Source of the DNA: Tribonema minus
Taxonomy: Eukaryota; Sar; Xanthophyceae; Tribonematales; Tribonemataceae
Length of the DNA stretch: 64,000 nucleotides
Direction: 5' to 3'
Assembly (NCBI GenBank): GCA_017506865.1
Contig: JAFCMP010000257.1
Coordinates: 496,001 to 560,000 of the forward strand
Numbering within the stretch: position 1 is the stretch's first letter; every line of letters begins with the position of its first letter. A model generated the notes under the pieces. The model was not told the origin of the DNA. It made no database searches and saw only the letters and a list, made by a program, of their open reading frames with translations. The translations under genes were made by a program, and so were the position numbers. Below are positions 32,067 to 42,600 of this stretch, piece by piece.

Positions 32067-34496
32067 GCTCATACTTTGAGCTTCAGCGACATGCTGCGCA
32101 TTCAGGGCATGGAGCCTATTTCGCCGCCACTGCCCCTCCCCCGCGCTTTGGAGGGACGCCTGGCCGCCAACGCCATCCTGCCCATTCACATGAAGACCCT
32201 CTCTAGCTGCCTGGCCATGGTAGGAGCGCTGGACTTACTGCCCGTCTCCACGATCATTCCTGGCCGCCTCATTTGCGCGCCGACTCGCGCCAAGGCCCAC
32301 ATGGCGTCAGGAGCTGTTCAGTTTGACCGCGCAGCGCTCAACAGCGCCGCGCTTGTCATCGCTCCAAACCCTCTGGTGCCCAACACTAGGGTTCTTCGCA
32401 GCGCCGCCAAGCCCGCTGCCACCGCTACCACTTCCGCCGCGGCTGATGCAACTGCCAGCGCCGCCACTTCTTCCGCCGGCGCTAGCGCCGATGTTGAAGT
32501 TGGCGTGCAGTCAGCCGCCCTTGGCACCACCGACGCAGCCGTCAGCGCCGCCGCTTCGCCCGCCGGCGCCAGCCCCGACGTTGAAGTTAGCACGCAGCCG
32601 GCCGTCCTTGGCACCGCTGGCGCCGATGGCGTCGGCCGCTCCGCCAGCGCTTCTGAGCCCGCTGCCGCCGCCGACCCTGCCTCTTCGCCAGCCCCATCGG
32701 ACAGCAGCAGCGCGCCCATGCCGTCCGCTGCCGCCTCTAGCGTCGCAGACGCTGGCGGCGCGGACTTCATCAACGACGCGGACTTCACCGCCTCAGCGGA
32801 AGGCGACGGCGACTCCAGCGCGCCCGCAAGCTACTCCAGCCTGCCTGGCCTTACGTTAGAGCGCCTTCGCGAACTTCAAGCCGCTGACGCCGCCGCCGGC
32901 CCCATACTGCGACAGCTCGCCGGCGACTCTACTGCTCAGTCATCTGCCGCCGGTGACGCTCCCACTTCTGCCGCCGCCGAACTCGCCAACTACCGTCTCA
33001 GTGACGATGGCGTATTATTCCGCGTGGACATGGAGCAGTCACCAGTGTACAGCAACGACAGGGAGCGCGTTACTCTCTTTGTGCCTCAGGTTTTGGTCTC
33101 CACAGTGCTCACCGCCACCCACGACGACCACGTCTCCGGCGGCCACATGGGCGCGGAAGTCACGCTGCGCCGCGTTCGCGCCAAGTACTACTGGCCCACG
33201 CACCGCGCCGATGTATTGCGCTGGTGCGACACGTGCATTACGTGTCAGCGCACCAAGACCCCCCACCGCAAGGCGCAACTCCCCTCCGGCACGCTCAACA
33301 CTACACTGGAGCCGCGCCAAGGCCTCCACATCGACCTTATGGGCCCCTTTCAGCCGTCCGCTGATGGCAGCCTATACGTGTGCGCACTGGTGGACCCCTG
33401 CACGCGCTTCCGCGTCAACACCGGCATACCAGGCAAGGCGCCCCGCCACGTCGCTCAGCGCATCGTGGACTACTGGGTGGCCTACTTTGGCGTGCCGCGG
33501 TACCTGCACTCGGACCAAGGTACGGAGTTCGTCAATGACGTCATTCGCGAGCTTTGCGACCTGCTCGGCATCGACCAGACCACCACCACGCCGTACCGCC
33601 CCCAGGCCAACGCCATCGTGGAGCGCGGCAACGACGTACTCGGCAACATGATGCGCGTACACGCCCTGCGTCACCCTCAGCATTGGGACCGGCTACTGTT
33701 CGCGCACTCCCTCGCCGCCAACACCGCGTACCGCCGCTCGGTCTTTGAGTCGCCGTTCTTCCTCCACATGGGCTTTCACCCGCGTCTCCCCATCGACATC
33801 ATTTTGGGCGAGCCCGCGCCGCCTACTTCCAGCGACTACCGCCACGAACTTCAGTCGACACTGCAGGAGGCATACGAGCTGCTGCGCCGCAACAGCGAGG
33901 CCCTACAGCGCCGCCTTGACGCTGACGCCGCCGCGCTCGACATACCTGCCTACTCAGTTGGCGACCGCGTCTGGGTGGCCGCCGTACCGGACCCCAAGAT
34001 CGCCGTTGCACCCAAGCTTCAGTCGGACTGGGCAGGCCCTTTTGAGGTGCTACGCGTCATCAACCCCGTATGTGTTGAAGTACGCATGTCTGCCAACGCT
34101 ACCACCGGCACGCGCTTCCACATTGCGCACATCCGCCGCTACGTTGACGGCGAGCGCCCATCGCCGCTCACGGAGAGCGACTTTGTCTACATGGGCCGCC
34201 CCCTACTCACGGTTCACGCGCCACGCGCGCCTGGCCGCACCGACGGCGCCGACGCCGACGTCGCCCGTACGTTGGACCCGTCTGTCGCCGTCGAGGCCAT
34301 CGTGGCGCGCAAACCTGGGCGTGGACGTGCCGCCGACGGCAACCAAGTCTACCAAGTCCGCTACTTCGGCGACCTCAGCGGCACTGACTGGCTCAGCCGT
34401 CGTCACCTCATCAACCGTGGCCTTCACGACATGGTCACCGCGTTCGACACGCGTTTCGCGCTTCCCGAGCCCATCAACCTCGGCACCCGCGCCTGA
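32064..34496 (+). CDS. Retrotransposon methyltransferase C-terminus, integrase and chromodomain-like region
   Basis: 810 codons in the +1 frame, open from 32001; there is no ATG until 32091, consistent with expression by frameshift. The first 55 residues carry C5 methyltransferase motif IX/X-like sequence (FSDMLRIQGM and LAANAILPIHMKTLSSCL). A Ser/Ala-rich spacer follows. Integrase: an HHCC-type zinc region (HDDHVSGGHMG to CDTCITCQ), then a catalytic D-D-E triad at Asp 424 (HIDLMGPF), Asp 484 (LHSDQGTEF) and Glu 520 (NAIVERGN) with the family's 35-residue D-E spacing. The C-terminal residues 743-784 (VEAIVARK..., VYQVRYFGDLSGTDWLSRRHL) look like a degenerate chromodomain, as in chromoviruses. 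Confidence 0.9.
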   Translation, partial: EAHTLSFSDMLRIQGMEPISPPLPLPRALEGRLAANAILPIHMKTLSSCLAMVGALDLLPVSTIIPGRLICAPTRAKAHMASGAVQFDRAALNSAALVIAPNPLVPNTRVLRSAAKPAATATTSAAADATASAATSSAGASADVEVGVQSAALGTTDAAVSAAASPAGASPDVEVSTQPAVLGTAGADGVGRSASASEPAAAADPASSPAPSDSSSAPMPSAAASSVADAGGADFINDADFTASAEGDGDSSAPASYSSLPGLTLERLRELQAADAAAGPILRQLAGDSTAQSSAAGDAPTSAAAELANYRLSDDGVLFRVDMEQSPVYSNDRERVTLFVPQVLVSTVLTATHDDHVSGGHMGAEVTLRRVRAKYYWPTHRADVLRWCDTCITCQRTKTPHRKAQLPSGTLNTTLEPRQGLHIDLMGPFQPSADGSLYVCALVDPCTRFRVNTGIPGKAPRHVAQRIVDYWVAYFGVPRYLHSDQGTEFVNDVIRELCDLLGIDQTTTTPYRPQANAIVERGNDVLGNMMRVHALRHPQHWDRLLFAHSLAANTAYRRSVFESPFFLHMGFHPRLPIDIILGEPAPPTSSDYRHELQSTLQEAYELLRRNSEALQRRLDADAAALDIPAYSVGDRVWVAAVPDPKIAVAPKLQSDWAGPFEVLRVINPVCVEVRMSANATTGTRFHIAHIRRYVDGERPSPLTESDFVYMGRPLLTVHAPRAPGRTDGADADVARTLDPSVAVEAIVARKPGRGRAADGNQVYQVRYFGDLSGTDWLSRRHLINRGLHDMVTAFDTRFALPEPINLGTRA

Positions 34497-34629
34497 GCCA
34501 AGAACTTCAAGAGGCGTTGGAGGGGGGCGTCGCCGCGCACGCGCTAAGTACATGCCGCACTCCGCCGCATGTCTGTTGTTTTGCACTCCATGTGCAATGT
34601 AGTGTGTCGCGCGCCGCGCGCGCGCGCGT

Positions 34630-34755
34630 TTCATACAGCTTGGCTGTTCAATGTTAGCAGCATCGCCGCCCTATTGGCCGCTTTGCGTACATGCAGCTTT
34701 TGCTGTTAGGTGTCAGCAGCATCGCCGCCCTATTGGCCGCTTTGCAATGTGGTGC
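34630..34755 (+). repeat. Tandem duplication in the retrotransposon 3' untranslated region
   Basis: A unit of about 58 bp containing AGCAGCATCGCCGCCCTATT and GGCCGCTTTG occurs twice, each copy preceded by CAGCTT..GCTGTT. A run of alternating CG lies just before it (about 34608-34628). Confidence 0.85.
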
Positions 34756-34844
34756 TATTGTGACACCGTTTGAGTAACTATAAGGGAGGGGGGAGCATAT
34801 TCTTGTGATGCACCACGTTCACACTAGTGTTATCACTGGTACAT

Positions 34845-34855
34845 CAAGGGGGGTA
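34845..34855 (+). other. Polypurine tract of the retrotransposon
   Basis: CAAGGGGGGTA lies immediately upstream of the 3' LTR start (TGTGGG at 34856). This is the expected position of the plus-strand primer. Confidence 0.7.
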
Positions 34856-35278
34856 TGTGGGAATCTGCCCCTTTATCCGCCCCACAACTTCACCTTTCAA
34901 CTTCCGTAACTGCCATCTACCGTTGGCCAGTTGCCCACCACGAGGCCCACTACTTTGGCACCCTTGGTGTAGTGTAACTGCCACTTATGATTGGTTAGTT
35001 GTCTCCCAATCAGGCCCACCACTCTGGCCCTGGGTGTGCCCACACTGGCTCTCTAAGTTGCCAACTGCTTGCAGCAGCTCTCCTCTGCTCCCTTGCAATG
35101 CAATCACTCTTAACCTGCAACACGACAGTATCAGACTTTGCAACCCTGCCCTGCCTTGCCAACCTGGAGTCAACAAGTGGCCTGCTGTTTTTCACCTACA
35201 GCTGAGTGTGGGCTGACCTACAACTGGTCTGGCCATCACACACTCTGTGTTTTGGGGCTTAAAACAGCCTACCCCACA
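34856..35278 (+). repeat. 3' long terminal repeat
   Basis: 423 bp, the same length as the 5' LTR and one substitution different. The near-identity indicates a recent insertion or recent gene conversion. Confidence 0.96.
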
Positions 35279-36634
35279 CTAATTCCTTTCTGGTTTCCTC
35301 CCCAAAAGTCGCCTATTTCCTGAAAAATATCCTTTTTTCCTTTCAGTGAAAAGGCGCCCCCCACCAGCCCCCTTGTGCTCGTGCATCAATGATAAAAGTT
35401 GCCACAGTGGTCTGTTGACAATTAGACAGCACAGCCCTAGTCAATATTGCCGCAGCAGGCAACACTCTAGCAGGTAGAGGTGTACAAACACAAGCGGCAG
35501 ACAAAACTTTGAAACGTTAACAAGCAACTAACTTCAAGCAGCTAAGTTCAAGTTCAAGCAAAATGCATGCATGGCGTTACCGCACCCTTCGCAGCCATGG
35601 TGCGAACCTTCCAGCAGCGTGCCGCAGCCGCCACAGGGGCCGCTCCAGCACATCGTCTTTACTTTGTCGTTGCAAAACCTTTCTCAACGCAAGTTCAAAC
35701 TTTTTTGCGCGAAAATTCAACTGTGCGTAGCTAGGGCTGGACCTAGCCCTAAGACTTCAACCCTTCAGATTCTACTGGGGAGTGGTGCATTGGATGCAGC
35801 TCGGTGAGTGCTATCAGATGCACCACTCAGAAGACAGATAGGAGCACACGAACAGCATTTAAGAGACAATTCCTTATTTCCTTTTTTGCTCCGAGAATGC
35901 CCCTAATTCCTGCAAAAAGTCCTGCACGTTTTGTGTCAGAGCCTACAAACTTGCATGCGCGCGCCAGCGCAGCTTTGTATGATCAGTGGATTGTGACGTT
36001 TGGTTGAAAAATCTTGACAGAGGACCCCTTTGAAGTTCCTCTGTTGAAGTTTTGCTTTGTGCTCAGCGTCACACATTAACTGATGTGTCTAATTGACACA
36101 GGTATAACAGCTAGACATGCTGGTGAAGTCATCAACGTTGGGCTCAGCAAGACACGGAGGGCGAAGTGGGTGTGTCAAGTTTTATCATCGAATTATGGGT
36201 GGGGCACAGATATTCTTAGTCTTGTCAGTGCTACACCAAGTCTTCTGCGGGCGTACCATCAGCTGCCACACGTGTGGCTTAGAACAATTATCTGCAAATG
36301 TGTGCAGCGGACCTTCACAACTGTGCACTTGTGAGGATAAAACAACTGTGCAGTCACAACAAAAGAATCAATTACAGTTTTGATCAAGCTCAAGCTGCTG
36401 CAAGCAATGACAGGCGTGCAACGGACACGGCCTTCCCTGCTCAACAACAGAACACAATCACAGTAAGCATTCACGTCAAGCGCGCGCGCGCCACCACCGG
36501 AAATGTTCTGTATTACCGCAACTGCACCGCAGCACCTCCCCGCCCCTGCCTCCACAGCACCAGCTGCCGCCGCCGCCATCCCCTCTACAAAGCTCCAAAA
36601 TTGGTCACAGGCGACTGCGCAGCTGCGGTCGCCG
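35279..36634. other. Region between the retrotransposon and the USP32-like stop codon
   Basis: No coding exon seen. Two similar segments rich in ATTCCT/TTTCC (about 35281-35345 and 35868-35925) form a degenerate direct repeat. The right member of the flanking inverted repeat lies at 35926-35954. The stretch 36480-36634 is probably the 3' untranslated region of the minus-strand USP32-like gene. Confidence 0.45.
35926..35954 (-). repeat. Right member of the inverted repeat flanking the retrotransposon
   Basis: ACGTTTTGTGTCAGAGCC to ACAAACTTGC, the reverse complement of 25465-25493 with about three mismatches. Confidence 0.65.
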
Positions 36635-39600
36635 TCACATGAGCGCGCAGCGACCGCCGTCGCGCTGCGCCGCAAATGCGTCGATGTCGGCGTCTCGCAG
36701 CGGCGATCGCGGCGCGTCGTGCTTGCGGCCCAGGTGCTGACCCAGCATCTCCGCGAGCTTGAGACTGCCAATGTTGCGGCGCGCGTAGAAGAGGATGTAG
36801 GCCGTCTGGCTGACCAGCTCGTTCTCCGGCATCTCGGACACCTGCAAGGGGTGAGCAATGTGGCGCCAGGGGGGGAGGGGGGGGGGGGGGTATCGGCCTG
36901 CTGTGTCGAGTGGGTCAAAAGCAACATCCATGTGCAAACGGAGGTCCGCCTTGCAGTAAAACCAGATTGTGGGACTTGCGCAATGCTGCGTGCGTGTAGG
37001 TCGCAATTCAGATACCAACATGTTTGGTACGATGCCCGTGCCAGTGCACCGTGTGCAGTTTGAGACAAGGGGAACCTTTTCAACCCATGCCTTGGTGTTT
37101 GCTGAAGAAGTGCTCATCTACACGCTGGATTGACCGTCACCACTGACCCTGACCGTAAACAAAAACTGCAGGGCATGACAGCACTGGATTGAGAGATTGT
37201 GCTACCATTTCAGTACTCCGTGGTGTGCACAAGCAGCACTTGAAGTACATACCTGGTGGTCGTTGAAGTAGTGCCAGCGCCCGTCGCTCTGGCTCTTGAC
37301 ACTGGCCACATAGTGCCCCGCCGAAAGCGCCCCCAGGTGATGCACAACAGCATACAAGTCGTACAGCGAGCCATCGTCACTGCCCTGCGCTGCGCCCCCT
37401 GCCTCCCCCCCGTCGGCAGCAGCAAAAGGCGGCAGCAGAGGCTCGGCATGTAACTGCCCACACGCATCCTCCTCATCACCCAACTCTCCAGCATCAACGT
37501 CCATCGCCGCGATGCCGCCGTCGTCAGAGTCAGCGTCGCTGCCAGCGGCAGAAGCGCCGGCGCCGGTGGCGGCAGAATTACTGACGGTTTCGCCGGTGCC
37601 GCTGCTGCCGCCGCCGGCAGTAAAAGCATCGCCAGCGCCGTCCATGCTTCCGCCGTGCCGTGGTTCTATGTGCTGCGGCAGCGGCGGCAGCTGCGCTGCT
37701 GCCGCCGTCACTGCCGCCGCGAGGCTTTCCGCCGATGCCGCGGGTGCTGCCGCCGGCGCCGCCGCCGCCACTTCTGCTGCCACTGCTGCCGCGGCGGCGG
37801 CGGCGGCTGCGGTGGCGGTGGTGGTTTCTGCTGCAGAGGATGCTGACGTGGGGGCACTGGAGGGATGAGAGGGGGGTCGCTGGCCGGGCTTGTTGAGCAG
37901 GAAGGGGGAAAGGTCCAGACCACGGATGGGGAAGTCCACGAGGTTTCGGAGCTTTCGGCGGCTGGCGCAGCGCAGCAGGCACAGGACGATGAGGAAACAT
38001 TAGCCGATGTGTGCGCTCGCGTCAATGCAGTGATAATGCTGAGGTTGATGCGGAGATGATGTATACGGCAAAATGCGCTTTAGCATGCAAACGGGAACAA
38101 TTGCGCGGAGTCCTCTGTCTTGGGCAGCTCTGTGCATGCAAACGGGAACAATTGCGCGGAGTCCTCTGTCTTTGCAGCAAAGATTTTGTGCACATGCGCA
38201 ACCACACCGCTCGCACGGATTTGTGTTATTGTGAGTATGCAAGATCAGGCATCAAGTTGAATTATCCAGAGTAGGTGTGCATACTTCAGTGCTTCAAAAT
38301 CATGCACTTGTCAGATCTTAAGGATTTAAGAACCAAAGTTGATTTCACCCAGTTGCTCATGTTATGTCCTGTATGCAGTGTTTGTTGATTTTTGTACTGA
38401 TTGAGAAGTACTTGGTGTAAGCTGGGTCACTGAGACTGACGAGAGACGTCACAGCCCCGCGCATGTGTTGGTCTCAACATATACTGTGCCTGGCGGATGC
38501 AATCCCTCACGATGCCGTTGCCTGTCATTACATCATAAAATTGTCCATAAGCGGTACTTCAACATAGGTACTTCAACATACCGGTATGTGGTGTACTGGA
38601 ATCGCTTGAGTGGCGGAGATTTTTGTCCAAGCACCATATTGATCACTCAGGAGTTTGCAAAATAAGTGTTTCAAGAACCAAACTGATTGCACCCAGTTGC
38701 CCGCGTGTTGGGCCGTACACCTGTATGCGGTGTACTGGCATCGCTGGGACTGGATCCAGAATGATCTCAAAACTCACATACCAGCTTGAACCACCCATGC
38801 ACAGTACACGGTGCTCAAAAATTAGAAATACGGTGGCACTGTTTGACTCGTGGCCGATTGCTGCAGCAGCGGCGACCACGGTCATTGGTGGAAGGCACTT
38901 GCGGCTAACCATCCCTTGTCACCTAGAGCTCTACGATCTTTTGACTCGTTTTCATTGATATACACATGTACCTGTATGCCGTGTACTGGAATCGCTTGAG
39001 CTGGATGACCAGCACCAGCGGCATTTTTCGACCAAGGCGCCATGCTGATCACCCAGGAAATTGCACAAGTAAACGTGTCAAGAACCAAACCGAGTTCACC
39101 CAGTAGCAACGCGCTATACCACATACCTGTATGCCGTATACTGGAATCGCTTGAGCTGGATCACCAGCACCGGCGGGAGGCGCCACAGCCCCATCCTCAT
39201 ATTCGTTTCACGCAGCTCCTTGCAGCGGGAGCAGTACCCCTCTGGTATCGTCTCCTCCGCAGTGAACGTTTCCAGGCACCGCTGCAGGGACATGGGCTGC
39301 GACTCCGAGCGGAGCGCGGCGGCGACGCTGCCGAAGGCAGTGCACAGCAACAGAGGAGTGGTTGCGATGCACGATATCGTCAAGAGGCAATCGTGAAGGA
39401 TACTCTTGGGGAAAGTGGTGCCGCAAGCGAGAACCAGGCGTTATAGTGATGATAGTGATGAACGCACATGGGCTGCGATGTTGAGCGCAGCGCGGCGGCG
39501 ACGCTGCAGAAGGCGATGCGTACATGGCACGCAGTGCGCAACACAAGAGCGGACACAATCAACAAAGTGCGCAACACAGGAGCGGACATTGGTAAATTAA

Positions 39601-42600
39601 TGCATGGTATAAAGGGGCCAGATAGACAAAGGGGCAGCGACGCAAATGCATCAAGACTTGAGGGTACAGCTGCAATCACAGAGGGCAGTACGAGGATGTG
39701 TTGTGTGAAGTGGACTGCAAGGTGTACAGCAAGCACAAAAACGCCAGGCCTGTACGCGGCGTTAGGCACTTGCACTGATGAATCAAAAGTGGTTGAAGTG
39801 AACCTGGCATGTTGCTGAAGCACATGTTGAGACTCCAAACTTGAAAATGCCAGCGCTGCACCTCGGATGGTTTACGCACGCCATGGCCTGAGCCGTGAGG
39901 TCAGTGCTCCGCAAGGCAAATCTGGAGCTCATGCGAAGTGTATCGGAGCTCACCAGCATTCACCTGGGATGGTTCACGCATGCCATGTCCTGAGCCGCGT
40001 CTATCTTTCCCGCATGACAACGGTCATCACTTCATGCACTTTTAGCAGTTCAGACATGGAGTTGTTGTCCGTGCTCACCTGGGATGGTTCACGCACGCCA
40101 TGGCCTGAGCTGCATCATAGCGTTCCCGCACGACAAAGGTCATTACTTCACGCACTTTTGAAGTTCACAGTTGAAGTTGTTGTCTGTGCGCACCTGGGAT
40201 GGTTTACGCACGCCATGGCCTGAGCTGCGTCATAGCGTTCCCGCATGACCGTCATGTGCCAGTCAACAGCAACTGTGTCGCCGTCGCGAATGCCAGCGGG
40301 GCTGTCGTTGGGGGGTATGAAGCACCCCAGGCAGCCCGATAGCCATGGGCAACGACTGCAGAGGAGGGAGTGGGGGGGAGGGGGAGGGGGGGGGGGGGGG
40401 GGGGGGGGGGGATAGATGCATGTCTTGATGAGAACTGAGAAGGGGTGAACAGGGGGGGGGGTGAAAGAGCATATCACTTGAAGCATGATTAGGAGGGATA
40501 TTCAACCCAGCGATGCTTGCAAGAGTGCAGAGCAGGTGAGTGCCAGTGATCAGCAGGTGCCACCTTCACAGGCCATAAGGTAACACAAGCTCAACGGGGT
40601 TTTTTCGGTGTGGTGCTGACTAACCCAAACCCGACCCTCACCGTACCTCTCGACTGAGGCTTCATTATACAGATAGTTTGAAGTATGTAACTGTACGGCC
40701 AGTTTGCTAAAGCACATCAGACACAAACCACCATCACCTCGTGGAAAGGACCGATATCGTGCCATGGTAATTCACAACGAGAACAAAATGTTCAGCAGTA
40801 CATCCGCAAAAGCACCTCTCACACACGCCATCAATCCTGTGAACACACATCAGCAAGCCATGCTCTATCACAAATAACATCAAGATCCTCAATGCGGATT
40901 GTGTATATCACTGAAGGCGTTCGCCGCTCCAACATTATCGACTTGACATTGACATTGCTTACCGTGTTCCCAGAACATGACCCTTTCCCCGCTCTGCAAG
41001 GACATCCAGAGTACGTGACAAGCCTCAATCTTGCGTACTGCGCGTCAGATGCTCTCAACTTGAAGTCAAATTGTTGATTCAAGCCAACCCTCACTCAAAC
41101 CCTAACGCTAACCGTAACCCTCGTCGTAGACCTAACCCTAATTCTAACCTGCAAGCGCGTCCATCGTAGGTGACCAGCCTCAGTCTAAAGCCCCACTGGT
41201 TGACTGGCCCTGCCGCCAGGCGCTCGGAGCACGTGAGCGTCACCCTGTTGAAGTTGTCGCTGCTCTCCTCCGCTAGCGCCTTCGCATCTGCTTCTGCACC
41301 AACATGGTTGGCAGGGATCGGGTCAGCCCTAAGCAAGGTGTGAACTTCAGGTGGAAGTTATGGTACACAGAGTTTGCATGTTGGCTGTTGAATCGCATGC
41401 TTGAATAGCATGGGACATAGTGCCAGCGTGTAGGTGAATCAATTGGTTGATACCCGATGACGGAATACAAGCTCTGCGGCGTTGCGAAGGATACTGCGGC
41501 ATGTTAGCAGCCTGCTACAAGGTCAGCACTCTACTGCTGGCAAGTCACCAGCCCAGCTGCCTCGGCTGCAACGACACCACAACCGAAAATAGCGCCAAGC
41601 ACTAGTGTAAAGCATGATGCCACTTGCATTCGGTCATCAGGCACGCGCACACACTATCATTCATTATGGGTGCTGCCATCCAGATCGCACATCATGCCAA
41701 GCATACACGACAATCTTCACAGGCAGCAGACACGGCGGTGCACAGTTGAACTTCACTTTGCAACACTAAACTTCAAAAGGTGACGCACCTCCCTGCTCGG
41801 ACAGCCTGTGTATGCTGCCGTTCATGCTGCGCGACTTGTGCAGCGCGCGCGGCGGGCTGGTCAGCGAGTGCGCATCCACGGCGGTTACGTCCATGGTGGT
41901 TTCGCCCGACGTAACCGCTGCTGCCCGCGGCGGCGCGTCTGCCGCGGGGTCCTGCGCGGGCGCAGCATCGCTCAGCTGTATGAGTGTCAACAGATGAGAA
42001 ATTGTTCAAGAAGCGATTGAAGTACAGTGTAAGGCATATCAGAAGATAAGCAATATAAGATGTGTTGATCGCAGCTCCCTTAGTTGGACGTATCCATCGC
42101 ACTGATGCTCTGCAAAGCTGGTGGGCGACGGGCATCTTCCGCCTTGCGACTTAGCCTCCGCCTCAGTTTCGTGCGGTGGCTGGCGCAGCCCTACGGCTGG
42201 GGATAGGGTGCAAGGGCAGCAGTGCTCACCAGAGTACTTGTGTGCACGTGCGTGGACTGGCGCGTGAAGCGGAGCAGTGATGTTGTGCGGCACGTCACAC
42301 TTCAACAATGTGAATGCGGAGCTTCCTTCAACGGTTGCTGCCCGCTGCAACGGTCAGCGCACTCACTCGAATCATGTCCGAGTGTCGCAGAGATTGTGCA
42401 TGCAGTCTTCATGAAATGGCGCATGCGATATTCACGATACCACATGCGCTCCAGATTTTAACAGCAACAAAGCTGCAATCCAGCAATGACGGACCTTGAT
42501 AAAGCGGCAGAAGCGTTTCCGCAAGGAGTCGTAAAGCTGCCGCCCCGTAGGTGGACTGGCAGCGCTGGCGGTGCAGACCAGAGGCGTCCCAAAGACCTGT

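Larger units (their letters stand above)
25511..35278 (+). mobile_element. Full-length Ty3/gypsy-type LTR retrotransposon carrying a C5 DNA methyltransferase
   Basis: A 9,768-bp element with two 423-bp LTRs (TGTGGG...CCCACA) that differ at one base. Order of coding parts: gag, aspartic protease, TAG, reverse transcriptase, RNase H, C5 cytosine methyltransferase, +1 shift, integrase, chromodomain-like C-terminus. Integrase after RT/RNase H is the Ty3/gypsy order. No 4-6 bp target duplication is visible (CCTGA before, CTAAT after). Downstream of the 5' LTR, TGGAGGAGTCCATCC three bases after the LTR is a candidate primer binding site, but I could not assign it to a tRNA. A purine tract AAGGGGGGTA abuts the 3' LTR. 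Apart from the TAG and the frame shift, more than 8 kb of coding sequence is intact. C5 methyltransferases inside retrotransposons have been reported from a few algae and dinoflagellates. Confidence 0.93.

Noticed and set aside
32076-32078. TTG at 32076 as start of the integrase reading frame
   Set aside because: Not a plausible eukaryotic initiation codon; continuity of methyltransferase motifs favours a +1 shift from the upstream frame.
40148-40505. Proline-rich frames spanning the poly-G run
   Set aside because: The coding part begins at 40355 after a CAG acceptor; the rest is intronic poly-C in gene sense.
42080-42240. GC-rich minus-strand segment (VGLRQPPHETEAEA) as an extra USP32 exon
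   Set aside because: Phase does not fit between exons 18 and 19, which join correctly without it, and it has no family similarity.
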